Shown here one piece after another: positions 1 through 7,409 of a stretch of 12,439 bases of DNA. Location: the NCBI GenBank assembly GCA_943330925.2, contig CALQJP020000035.1, positions 1 to 12,439 on the forward strand, given 5' to 3'. Under the pieces are notes generated by a model that ran no database searches, had not been told where the DNA came from, and saw only the letters and a program-made list of their open reading frames with translations. The position numbers were made by a program, and so were the translations under genes. Numbering within the stretch: the stretch's first letter is position 1; each line of letters begins with the position of its first letter. The stretch comes from Chryseobacterium gleum. GTDB lineage: Bacteria > Bacteroidota > Bacteroidia > Flavobacteriales_D > Sanyastnellaceae.

Positions 1-1509
1 ACACGCTCGCTATACGGCAGCATTGAATACAGACATAGTTCAAAGGTGCTCATTGGCATCAATGCGACGCATTCCGAATTCTTGAGCCAACAGCCGGGAG
101 GGATGGTCGATGCGCAGTTTGAAGCAGATTGGCGCAGTAGTTCCCGATCCAGAAACTGGCTCGAGGTGCCGTGGAATGTGGCCTCGGCATACGCCAAATT
201 GCGCACCTCGGAACATTCTATGCTCGATGTGAAAGTGTTTGGTGTGCTTGCCGATCGCTCGAGTGTCGGCTTCATGAAAGCTATCCAAATTGCAGATACG
301 ATCAACGCCGAAACGAATGCCTACAACACACGAAAACTCGATGTCGATCAATACCAAACGTGGGGTGCTGAATTGCGTTGGTTGTTGGAGTATCGTTTGT
401 TCGGAGCGGAGCATCAGCTCGCAGCCGGTGTGCGCTACTCCAATGCACATACGCACCGTCAAAACGACGGAGTAGGATCGATTTCTTCCAATTTCGATGC
501 GACGCCGATAGGCGGTGTGTTTGGTAAGAATCTCTTTTTCGATAACGTGAATACTGCCGCATTCGCTGAGAATAACTTTCATGTGGGTAAAAGACTTACG
601 GTTACACCTGCACTGCGTGTTGAACAGTTAGTCAGTAAAAGCCGGGGGTCTATTGCTGCCGCCGCCGGAGATTTTGAGCCATTACAAAGCGAGCGTTTAT
701 TCGTGCTGGGCGGATTGGGTATGCAATACGAGTGGAGCAACTTTAATCTGTATGCCAATGCCAGCCAGGCATTTCGGCCTGTTACCTACGGTGATTTTAC
801 CCCGGCTTCAACAACCGACATCATCGACCCTCAATTGAAAGATGCCTCGGGATACAACCTGGAGGCCGGCATACGCGGCGTGCACAAAAACTGGTTGAAT
901 ATGGATGCCGGAGTTTTTTACCTGTTCTATGATAATCGCATTGGCACCATTCTGCGCGACGGAGTTAATTTCAGAACCAACATCGGGGCGAGCGTGAGCA
1001 AAGGCATGGAGCTCTTCGTTGAGTTCGATCCGGTGAAAATGGTTGTTGCGCAACCTCGTTTCGGGTCGGTTAGTTTATTCGTGTCGGGCGCTGCAATGGA
1101 TGCCCGCTATACGCGATGGGACAACCCAATAACGGAGGCCGATCCTGCAAAGGCAATCACCAGCAAACGGGTTGAGTATGCTCCGAAACAAGTATGGCGC
1201 TGCGGGGCCACCTATAAAGTGGAAAATCTTTCTGCTTCTCTTCAATGGAGTTACACGGGCGATGTATTTACCGACGCTGTGAATACCGAGGAACCATCAA
1301 CAAACGGACAAGCTGGAATGTTGGCGTCTTATCAATTGCTCGATGCTTCGCTGAAATATCAATTCACGTCGAATATCTTCTTGCAATCTTCCCTCAACAA
1401 CGTGCTCAATACGCACTATGCCACGCGAAGAGCGGGAGGATATCCGGGTCCGGGTTTATTACCCGGTACAGGCCGATCGGTTTCTGTCACACTGGGTTTG
1501 AATCTATAG
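1..1509 (+). CDS. fecA: FecA-like TonB-dependent outer-membrane receptor, C-terminal part (5' truncated by window edge)
   Basis: The reading frame is open from base 1 and ends at TAG 1507-1509, giving 502 visible residues. The signal peptide, TonB box, plug and first barrel strands lie outside the window, so the true start is not visible. What remains is a TonB-dependent beta-barrel. Residues 30-34 (QQPGG), the segment DPQLKDASGYN from residue 276 and the C-terminal RRAGGYPGPG at 476-485 match what I know of Bacteroidota FecA-type ferric-dicitrate receptors. Repeated amphipathic strands and FAENNFHVGKRLTVTPALR support a barrel. The family imports a ferric chelate across the outer membrane using TonB energy; the substrate here is inferred from family resemblance only. 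The last residue is Leu rather than the aromatic residue usual at barrel C-termini. No FecI/FecR-type regulator is visible nearby; it could lie further left. The GTG at 46 is internal, not a start. Confidence 0.88.
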   Translation, partial: TRSLYGSIEYRHSSKVLIGINATHSEFLSQQPGGMVDAQFEADWRSSSRSRNWLEVPWNVASAYAKLRTSEHSMLDVKVFGVLADRSSVGFMKAIQIADTINAETNAYNTRKLDVDQYQTWGAELRWLLEYRLFGAEHQLAAGVRYSNAHTHRQNDGVGSISSNFDATPIGGVFGKNLFFDNVNTAAFAENNFHVGKRLTVTPALRVEQLVSKSRGSIAAAAGDFEPLQSERLFVLGGLGMQYEWSNFNLYANASQAFRPVTYGDFTPASTTDIIDPQLKDASGYNLEAGIRGVHKNWLNMDAGVFYLFYDNRIGTILRDGVNFRTNIGASVSKGMELFVEFDPVKMVVAQPRFGSVSLFVSGAAMDARYTRWDNPITEADPAKAITSKRVEYAPKQVWRCGATYKVENLSASLQWSYTGDVFTDAVNTEEPSTNGQAGMLASYQLLDASLKYQFTSNIFLQSSLNNVLNTHYATRRAGGYPGPGLLPGTGRSVSVTLGLNL

Positions 1510-1538
1510 GTCGATGCTTTTTAGCGGTGGAAGCTGTT

Positions 1539-1562
1539 TTTGGATATCTTGCCCTATCCAAA
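1539..1562. repeat. Perfect 8-bp inverted repeat before the HYR-domain gene
   Basis: Arms TTTGGATA (1539-1546) and TATCCAAA (1555-1562) are exact reverse complements separated by TCTTGCCC. The repeat ends 11 bases before the ATG at 1574. The loop contains TATCTTGC, one base short of a TAnnTTTGC -7 element. It could be an operator over a weak promoter, a hairpin in the leader, or the end of the fecA-like transcript. No U-tract follows, which argues against a classical terminator. Confidence 0.5.
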
Positions 1563-1573
1563 TAAACTTCTTC

Positions 1574-2956
1574 ATGAGACCAATCTTCCTTTTTTTAATG
1601 CTGTGTTCTATCTCCGCTCAAGCGCAGGTAGTTGAGTTTTGGTCAGAAAACTTTGGTTCAGGCTGCAACACAGGCACACTGGCAACCACCTACTTCTCGT
1701 TTACCAATGGACCCTGGACCGTAACGGAAATGGGCACCAATGCAGATATTGCCAATGCATGGTTTGTGTCGGCAGCCGAAAACGGTAACGCCGCAGGCCA
1801 GTGCGGTTCCGGATGCGGAAGCGATCCTTCGCTGCATGTGGGTGCGCTCAACTCGTTTCTGGGCACCGATCTGGGCGCAGCATATTTCGAAGGACTCGAG
1901 GGGTTTTGCGACTTCTTGGGATGCGGTGCAACCGATAAGCGCGTTGAATCGGGAGTGGTCGACTGCAGTATTTTCATCAATAACACAATCTCATTTCTGT
2001 ATATCGAAGGAGGCAATGTGCTGGATAATGCAACGCTTTGGTATTTCGATGGAACATCTTGGGCATTGCTGAGCGACCTTCCTAAAACGCCGTTGTGCCC
2101 CAACGGTCAAGGAGAATGGACTTCTTTCTCGATTGATTTGCCCGCCACCGCCAACAACAATCCGAATGTCCGATTCGGATTTCGCTGGCAAAACAACGAC
2201 GACGGTGAAGCACTCGATCCGAGTTTCGCTGTCGACGACATCAGCATCGCCGGTGAGTATGGTGAAGACGCAACACCGCCAACCATCGTTTGCCCTTCAG
2301 ACACGATCATCTACACGGAAGACTATTGCTACTTCCTCAGCGATTTTGAAAGCTTGTCGATCGTGGACGACAACCTGGATTTGTTCCCCGAAGTCGTTCA
2401 AACGCCGCTGGTTGAAACACTGATGGCGCCGGGCTTGCACCTCATCACGGTTACCGCCACCGACTATTCAGGCAACAGCTCGTCCTGTTCGTTCAATCTT
2501 ACACTCATCGACGATGATGCCCCTGTATTCGAATGCCCTCCTGCATTGGCAATCGACGCCACACCAGGAAGCACCACCGTGGAGGTGATTATGCCCAATC
2601 CAGTGGTTACCGATAATTGTGATGTGCCTGCGCTCACCAATAGCTTCAGCGGCAATGATCCTGTAGCCGGGCAATTTCCAATAGGCAATACGGTGGTGAC
2701 CTACACAGCTGTCGATGCCAGTGGAAACAGCGCAGAGTGCAGCGTGCTGGTTACAGTTTCTACCACGCTGGAAGGATGCTGCCTCGGTGATCTCAACTGC
2801 GACGGGGCTATAAGTGTAGCCGATCTGTTGATTCTGATAAGTCAGTTCGGGTGCGTGGGAAATGAATGCTACGCCGACCTCGACGATGATAGCGTCGTGG
2901 GCGTTTCCGACTTGCAGTTGTTCAATAGCCTCTACGGAACTTTTTGCCCGCAGTAG
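1574..2956 (+). CDS. Secreted HYR-domain protein with C-terminal dockerin-like calcium-binding repeat
   Basis: 460 residues, stop TAG 2954-2956. I chose the ATG at 1574 over an in-frame ATG at 1514 because it begins directly with a signal peptide (hydrophobic residues 4-14, cleavage likely after AQA17). Residues 19 to about 228 look like a jelly-roll/MAM-type beta domain ending in FAVDDISI (218-225). Two HYR (hyalin repeat, Ig-like) domains follow, about 233-315 and 316-397; each opens with a PxxxCP-type strand and ends with VT.TA.D.SGN.. .CS. Residues 402-458 hold two dockerin-type EF loops: D406, N408, D410, D417 and D435, D437, D439, D446, surrounded by six cysteines (402, 403, 409, 427, 432, 458). 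The protein is probably extracellular, with an adhesive or structural role. No catalytic motif and no type IX secretion C-terminal domain is evident. The gap to the receptor gene is 64 bases. Function is unknown; the domain calls are from memory of the families. Confidence 0.85.
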   Translation: MRPIFLFLMLCSISAQAQVVEFWSENFGSGCNTGTLATTYFSFTNGPWTVTEMGTNADIANAWFVSAAENGNAAGQCGSGCGSDPSLHVGALNSFLGTDLGAAYFEGLEGFCDFLGCGATDKRVESGVVDCSIFINNTISFLYIEGGNVLDNATLWYFDGTSWALLSDLPKTPLCPNGQGEWTSFSIDLPATANNNPNVRFGFRWQNNDDGEALDPSFAVDDISIAGEYGEDATPPTIVCPSDTIIYTEDYCYFLSDFESLSIVDDNLDLFPEVVQTPLVETLMAPGLHLITVTATDYSGNSSSCSFNLTLIDDDAPVFECPPALAIDATPGSTTVEVIMPNPVVTDNCDVPALTNSFSGNDPVAGQFPIGNTVVTYTAVDASGNSAECSVLVTVSTTLEGCCLGDLNCDGAISVADLLILISQFGCVGNECYADLDDDSVVGVSDLQLFNSLYGTFCPQ

Positions 2957-2972
2957 ACACAACTTTCTTGCT

Positions 2973-2980
2973 TACATTTG
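2973..2980 (+). promoter_or_regulatory. Bacteroidota-type -7 element upstream of guaB
   Basis: TACATTTG matches the TAnnTTTG -7 consensus of Bacteroidota sigma-70 exactly. It lies 16 bases after the stop of the preceding gene and 31 bases before the guaB ATG. No convincing -33 TTTG is found at the usual distance; the nearest, at 2943-2946, is 26 bases away, which is too far. The transcription start would fall near 2985-2988. Confidence 0.6.
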
Positions 2981-2983
2981 CGC

Positions 2984-3004
2984 GAATTTATTACCGATAA
3001 ATTC
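2984..3004. repeat. Perfect 8-bp inverted repeat in the guaB leader
   Basis: Arms GAATTTAT (2984-2991) and ATAAATTC (2997-3004) are exact reverse complements around TACCG. It starts just after the -7 element, so it would either form a hairpin at the extreme 5' end of guaB mRNA or act as an operator overlapping the start of transcription. It ends 7 bases before the ATG. Confidence 0.55.
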
Positions 3005-3011
3005 CTCGTAC

Positions 3012-4487
3012 ATGTCTTATTTCCAAGAGAAATTCGTGGGTGAAGGTCTTACCTACGATGATGTGCTCCTCGTTCCGGCCTACTCCGAAGTACTACCCCG
3101 TGAAGTTTCCGTTCGCTCCCGCTTTTCGCGTAACATCGTGCTCAATGCACCCGTTGTCTCGGCTGCGATGGACACGGTAACTGAATCCGAAATGGCCATC
3201 GCAATGGCACGCGAAGGAGGAATCGGCGTTATTCATAAAAACATGAGCATTGAGGCGCAAGCTGCTCTGGTTCGGAAAGTGAAACGCTCTGAAAGCGGCA
3301 TGATTCAGGATCCGGTTACGCTCGACGAACATGCAGTGGTGGCGGATGCTCTGAAACTCATGTCGGAACACAGAATAGGCGGTATTCCGGTTACCAATAC
3401 AGAAGGAAAACTCATTGGAATTGTAACCAACCGCGACCTGCGATTTGAAAAGGATATGTCCAAGCCAATTGCATTGGTAATGACAAAGGACGGACTCATT
3501 ACAACCGATAAACCCAACGACCTTTCCTCGGCAGAATCCATTCTCCAACAAAGTAAAATTGAAAAACTTCCGGTCATCGACGCATCGGGAAAACTCATCG
3601 GACTCATCACGTACAAGGATATTTTAAAGCTCAAGAAGTATCCGAATTCCTGCAAGGATAAACTGGGGCGTTTGCGCGTTGCTGCGGCTGTTGGTGTTAC
3701 AGCCGACACCTTGCAACGGGCCGAGGCATTGGTTAAAGCAGGTGTCGATGCAATCATTATTGATACAGCCCACGGACATTCGAAGGGAGTAATCAATATG
3801 CTGAAAGAGGTTAAAAAGGCGTTCGGTGATCGCGTGGATGTGGTGGTCGGCAATATTGCAACCGTAGAAGCAGCCAATGCGCTCGTAGCGGCCGGTGCCG
3901 ATGCCGTTAAGGTGGGTATTGGTCCGGGGTCCATCTGCACAACCCGCGTAATTGCTGGTGTGGGCGTGCCTCAGCTTACCGCTGTAATGGATGTGGCTCA
4001 CGGAATTTCAGATAAGGATGTACCCGTTATCGCCGACGGCGGTATTCGTTTCACCGGCGATATCGTGAAAGCATTGGCCGGAGGCGCTTCTTCCATCATG
4101 GTAGGTTCCATGCTGGCTGGAACCGAGGAAAGCCCTGGCGATACCATCATTTACGAAGGTCGCCGATTCAAATCCTACCGTGGTATGGGCTCGGTTGAAG
4201 CCATGCAACAGGGCTCCAAGGACAGGTACTTTCAGGATGCCGAAGACGACATCAAGAAGTTGGTGCCCGAGGGCATTTCAGGAAGGGTACCCTACAAAGG
4301 AACGGTGCAGGAAATAATGTATCAGATTGTAGGCGGTTTGCGAGCAGGAATGGGGTATTGCGGTGCTTCCGATTTACTGGCACTGCGCAAGGCTAAGTTT
4401 ATCCGAATCACCAGCGCGGGAGTGAAGGAAAGCCACCCGCACGATGTATTCATTAGCCGTGAAGCCCCCAATTACAGCTTGAAATAA
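3012..4487 (+). CDS. guaB: Inosine-5'-monophosphate dehydrogenase
   Basis: 491 residues, the normal IMPDH length. The enzyme oxidises IMP to XMP with NAD+, the committed step of GMP synthesis in the cytoplasm. The frame extends further upstream, but the ATG at 3012 (MSYFQEKF) gives the family N-terminus, follows the promoter, and avoids overlapping the previous gene. The TIM-barrel core spans residues 1-96 and 212-491. It is interrupted by a Bateman module of two CBS domains (about 97-147 and 155-208), which in this family binds adenine and guanine nucleotides for allosteric control. The catalytic loop GIGPGSICTTR is at 302-312 with Cys309 as nucleophile. Other signatures are ADGGI at 341-345, the flap start YRGMGSVEAM at 389-398, and EGISGRVPYKG at 420-430. 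Nothing is missing. It appears to have its own promoter and a 133-base gap before the next gene. Confidence 0.98.
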   Translation: MSYFQEKFVGEGLTYDDVLLVPAYSEVLPREVSVRSRFSRNIVLNAPVVSAAMDTVTESEMAIAMAREGGIGVIHKNMSIEAQAALVRKVKRSESGMIQDPVTLDEHAVVADALKLMSEHRIGGIPVTNTEGKLIGIVTNRDLRFEKDMSKPIALVMTKDGLITTDKPNDLSSAESILQQSKIEKLPVIDASGKLIGLITYKDILKLKKYPNSCKDKLGRLRVAAAVGVTADTLQRAEALVKAGVDAIIIDTAHGHSKGVINMLKEVKKAFGDRVDVVVGNIATVEAANALVAAGADAVKVGIGPGSICTTRVIAGVGVPQLTAVMDVAHGISDKDVPVIADGGIRFTGDIVKALAGGASSIMVGSMLAGTEESPGDTIIYEGRRFKSYRGMGSVEAMQQGSKDRYFQDAEDDIKKLVPEGISGRVPYKGTVQEIMYQIVGGLRAGMGYCGASDLLALRKAKFIRITSAGVKESHPHDVFISREAPNYSLK

Positions 4488-4559
4488 GTCTGTTTTTCGT
4501 TTTTTTCTTTAACGCACTTTCACAGCAGGTTATCGTGTGGAATTCAGCGCTGTGGGCCT

Positions 4560-4567
4560 TACATTTG
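4560..4567 (+). promoter_or_regulatory. Bacteroidota-type -7 element upstream of the PPIase operon
   Basis: TACATTTG, an exact TAnnTTTG match, lies 53 bases before the ATG at 4621. The surrounding 12 bases CTTACATTTGCG (4558-4569) are identical to the guaB promoter core at 2971-2982. No clear -33 TTTG is present. The predicted transcription start is about 4572-4575. Confidence 0.6.
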
Positions 4568-4572
4568 CGGCC

Positions 4573-4588
4573 GTTCCTGAAAGGGAAC
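4573..4588. repeat. 5-bp inverted repeat at the predicted 5' end of the PPIase operon mRNA
   Basis: GTTCC (4573-4577) and GGAAC (4584-4588) pair perfectly around TGAAAG. The repeat coincides with the predicted transcription start, so the mRNA might begin with a small hairpin. A stem this short arises easily by chance; it is listed because of its position. Confidence 0.3.
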
Positions 4589-4620
4589 AGCTAAACCAAT
4601 GAATTTTAATTAACCCGATT

Positions 4621-6555
4621 ATGAAGGTGAAATCAATTGCATTTCTTTTTGCATTACTATGTTGTTTCCCGGCAATGGCCCAGGACAAAAACGCGGCTGT
4701 GCTTGTAGTGGATGGCGAACCGACAAGCCTGGAGGAATTCGAGAACATTTTCAGGAAGAATAACCGTGACTCGGCAATAACTGCTCAGTCGCTGGATGAG
4801 TACATGGAGTTGTTCATCAACTTCAAGTTGAAGGTGAAGGAGGCGCGCGAAGCAGGCCTCGACACCGTGAAAAAATTCAAGACTGAACTGGATGGCTATC
4901 GCGCCCAACTCGCGCGTCCGTATCTCACCGATGCGGATAAGCTGAATGATTTGGTGAAGGAAGCCTACGACAACTACAAACAGGAGGTACACGCCGCTCA
5001 CATTCTCGTGAAGGTGGATCCAAACGCTTCTCCTGCTGATACAGCGAAAGCATTCGCAAAAATTATGGCCATTCGCGAGCGCATCACGAAAGGCGAAGAG
5101 TTCACTGCTCTTGCAAAAGCTACCAGCGAAGATCCAAGTGCGAAAGACAACGCCGGCGACCTGGGTTACTTCACGGCTTTCCAAATGGTATATCCGTTTG
5201 AAAAGGCTGCCTATCAAACCAAAGTTGGTGATGTTTCAATGCCCATCCGCACGCGCTACGGTTACCACCTCATTTACGTTTACGACAAGCGCCCGGCGCG
5301 CGGTGAAATGCACGTGGCACACATTGTAGTGAAGCCGAAGTCGGAAGAAAACAGCGAAGCAAATGCGGAGACTAAAATCCAGGAGATCTACCAAAAGTTG
5401 CTCTCAGGTGAGTCGACCTTTGAAGAATTGGCAAGTAAATACAGCGACGATCCTACCTCTGCTAAAAAGGGTGGCGAACTGCCTTGGTTCGGCACGGGTA
5501 AGATGGTGTTGGAGTTTGAAGACGCAGCATTCGGTCTCACAAGCAATGGTGATTTCTCGAAGCCTTTTAAGACTGCATTTGGCTGGCACATCATCAAGCG
5601 CCTCGATTATAAGCAGCTCGCTTCGTTTGAATCCATGGAGAAGGAAATCAAAAACAAAGTGTCGAAAGACAGCCGCGCGGAGCAAACCAAGAAATCGTTT
5701 ATCGAAAAATTGAAGAAGGAATACGCCTATTCAATTGATGAAGTGGAAATGACTAAGATTGTGGAAAAGGCCGATTCAAACGCGTATGAAGGGAAAATCT
5801 ATGTAGGCAAAAAATCGATGGAGAAGCCGCTCATCAAAATGAACGGCCTCACTATTACCGTAAGCGACTTCAATGAGCATATGCGCGCCAAGGGTCGCTC
5901 AAAACCAACAATGACTCCTGCCGATTATGTGCGCGCTTCTGCAAACAAATTGGGAGAAGACAAATTGCTTCAACTTGAAGATGCGAAGCTCGAAGAAAAG
6001 TACACCCCGTTTCGCCTGTTGATGAAGGAATATCGTGAAGGTATCTTGTTGTTCGAAATGACCGACCAAATGGTTTGGTCGAAGGCTGTAAAGGATACTG
6101 CAGGTCTTTCTGCTTACTACGATACGAACAAGCAAAAATTCATGTGGCCTGAGCGCGCTCAGGTGGTCATGTACACTTGCTCAAGTGCAGACATTGCCAA
6201 GAAGGTGCGCAAAATGCTGAAGGACAACAAGGATAAATCTGCTATCGCCGGTGAATTGAATAAGGAGTCACAACTCAACCTTCAAGTCCAGGAGGGTTTG
6301 TATGCCAAGGAAGACAATGCACTGCTGGCAAAGGCTCCATGGCAAGTAGGCCTCAGCAGTGATATTGCCGACAATGATCAAATTGTAATCATTCAGTTCA
6401 AGGAGATCATTGCACCTTCAGTGAAGAAACTCGAAGAAGCGCGTGGTATGATTACTTCAGAATACCAAACCTTCCTCGAACAGGAGTGGATCGCATCTAT
6501 GCGAAAGGAACATCAGTTTACAGTAAATAAGGACGTGCTTCATTCCATTAAGTAA
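4621..6555 (+). CDS. Periplasmic peptidyl-prolyl cis-trans isomerase with two parvulin domains
   Basis: 644 residues. The ATG at 4621 opens a signal peptide (hydrophobic 5-19, cleavage likely after AMA20). Residues 24-118 resemble the SurA/PrsA-type chaperone N-terminal helices. Two complete PpiC-type rotamase domains follow, about 122-223 and 229-330. Both keep the expected paired histidines: H127 (AHILVK) with H216 (YGYH), and H234 (AHIVVK) with H323 (FGWH), together with the GDLGYF and GGELPWF turns. They are therefore probably catalytically active. A long charged, helical C-terminal region (about 331-644) completes the chaperone, with a later segment near 499-627 that also looks SurA-like. 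Its role would be to isomerise prolyl bonds and hold outer-membrane or secreted proteins in the periplasm. It is the first gene of a three-gene unit; its TAA shares a base with the next ATG (TAATG, 6553-6557). Confidence 0.93.
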   Translation: MKVKSIAFLFALLCCFPAMAQDKNAAVLVVDGEPTSLEEFENIFRKNNRDSAITAQSLDEYMELFINFKLKVKEAREAGLDTVKKFKTELDGYRAQLARPYLTDADKLNDLVKEAYDNYKQEVHAAHILVKVDPNASPADTAKAFAKIMAIRERITKGEEFTALAKATSEDPSAKDNAGDLGYFTAFQMVYPFEKAAYQTKVGDVSMPIRTRYGYHLIYVYDKRPARGEMHVAHIVVKPKSEENSEANAETKIQEIYQKLLSGESTFEELASKYSDDPTSAKKGGELPWFGTGKMVLEFEDAAFGLTSNGDFSKPFKTAFGWHIIKRLDYKQLASFESMEKEIKNKVSKDSRAEQTKKSFIEKLKKEYAYSIDEVEMTKIVEKADSNAYEGKIYVGKKSMEKPLIKMNGLTITVSDFNEHMRAKGRSKPTMTPADYVRASANKLGEDKLLQLEDAKLEEKYTPFRLLMKEYREGILLFEMTDQMVWSKAVKDTAGLSAYYDTNKQKFMWPERAQVVMYTCSSADIAKKVRKMLKDNKDKSAIAGELNKESQLNLQVQEGLYAKEDNALLAKAPWQVGLSSDIADNDQIVIIQFKEIIAPSVKKLEEARGMITSEYQTFLEQEWIASMRKEHQFTVNKDVLHSIK

Positions 6556-7409
6556 TGAGAGCCACGGTTATTTCGGCACTTGCTATCGCTCTCTCACTGG
6601 TCGCTTGCGATTGGGGGAATGATCGTGCGGAGTTGATTGCTGAAATCGGCGATAAGCAACTCACCTGGAAAGAGGTTTCAGATGTAGTGCCCGACAATTC
6701 TACTTCAGAGGATAGCGCGTCGCTGGCCGACCACTACATCCACGACTGGATTACCAAGCAACTCATTATTTCGAAGGCAGAATCGAACTTGCCCGATGAG
6801 CTCAAGGCCTTCGAAGAAATGATAGAGAACTACCGAAGCTCACTGCTCATTTACGCGTTTGAGCAGGAATGGGTGCGTCAGAAATTGGACACGGTTGTTT
6901 CAGACCAGGAAATTGAGCAGTACTACACTGATAACGAAAAGAACTTTCAATTGAAGGATTACATATTGAAGGTGAAATTCACAGCCATCGCGGCCGACAG
7001 CAAACAAATCGGTGCTGTGAAGAAACTGTTCAACTCCGCAAAGCCCGAAGATCTGGTAAAATGGCAACAGCTCTGCGTGGAAATAGGCGCCAGCTATTAT
7101 TACAACGAAGAGGAATGGCTGAAATGGGATGAATTCATCAAGCAGATTCCCCTCGAGGTATACGACGTTGAAGGTTTTCTCAAGAAGAAGAATACCATCG
7201 AATTCGAAAAGGAAAACAACGTGTACCTAATATCCATCACCGATTATCAGTTGGCTGGTAGTAAATCACCTCTTAGCTTCGAGCGTGAGAAAATTCGGGC
7301 TATGATCATCAATAAGCGAAAGTTGACATTGCTTGAAACGATGCGTCAGGACATTTATAGCAAGGCGCAGCAAGACGGTGAAATAAAATTATACTATTCG
7401 AAACAATGA
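6555..7409 (+). CDS. Lipoprotein resembling a SurA N-terminal domain, no parvulin domain
   Basis: 284 residues. Residues 1-17 form a lipoprotein signal with lipobox LVAC; Cys18 would be lipidated and is followed by Asp19. The mature part is highly charged and helical. Residues 28-125 (IAEIGDKQLTWKEV and the following helices) resemble the SurA/PpiC chaperone N-terminal fold. Residues 126-284 show no parvulin signature: there is no HIL strand, GG turn or G[YW]H motif. It is probably a membrane-tethered periplasmic chaperone or a partner of the flanking PPIases. Start and end both overlap neighbours (1 base at 6555, 4 bases at 7406-7409), which implies translational coupling and near-stoichiometric production. 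Automatic annotation may call this a peptidyl-prolyl isomerase; the sequence does not support catalytic activity. The family assignment is an inference from context and weak resemblance. Confidence 0.85.
   Translation: MRATVISALAIALSLVACDWGNDRAELIAEIGDKQLTWKEVSDVVPDNSTSEDSASLADHYIHDWITKQLIISKAESNLPDELKAFEEMIENYRSSLLIYAFEQEWVRQKLDTVVSDQEIEQYYTDNEKNFQLKDYILKVKFTAIAADSKQIGAVKKLFNSAKPEDLVKWQQLCVEIGASYYYNEEEWLKWDEFIKQIPLEVYDVEGFLKKKNTIEFEKENNVYLISITDYQLAGSKSPLSFEREKIRAMIINKRKLTLLETMRQDIYSKAQQDGEIKLYYSKQ

Noticed and set aside
1514..1573. N-terminal extension of the HYR-domain protein from an ATG at 1514
   Set aside because: It would put about 20 non-hydrophobic residues before a good signal peptide and run through the inverted repeat; the ATG at 1574 fits secretion much better.
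2468..2962. 164-codon open frame on the minus strand inside the HYR-domain gene
   Set aside because: Antisense shadow; the sense strand has a signal peptide and clear domains.
2862..3011. Upstream extension of guaB in the same frame
   Set aside because: It overlaps the previous gene, and the IMPDH family N-terminus begins at 3012 (MSYFQEKF), just downstream of a -7 element.
3305..3940. 211-codon open frame on the minus strand inside guaB
   Set aside because: Antisense shadow of a strongly conserved gene; the translation is low-complexity Ser/Thr/Ala with no recognisable domain.
4488..4520. T-rich run after guaB as an intrinsic terminator
   Set aside because: Two T-tracts are present after the stop, but I found no stable stem immediately before them.
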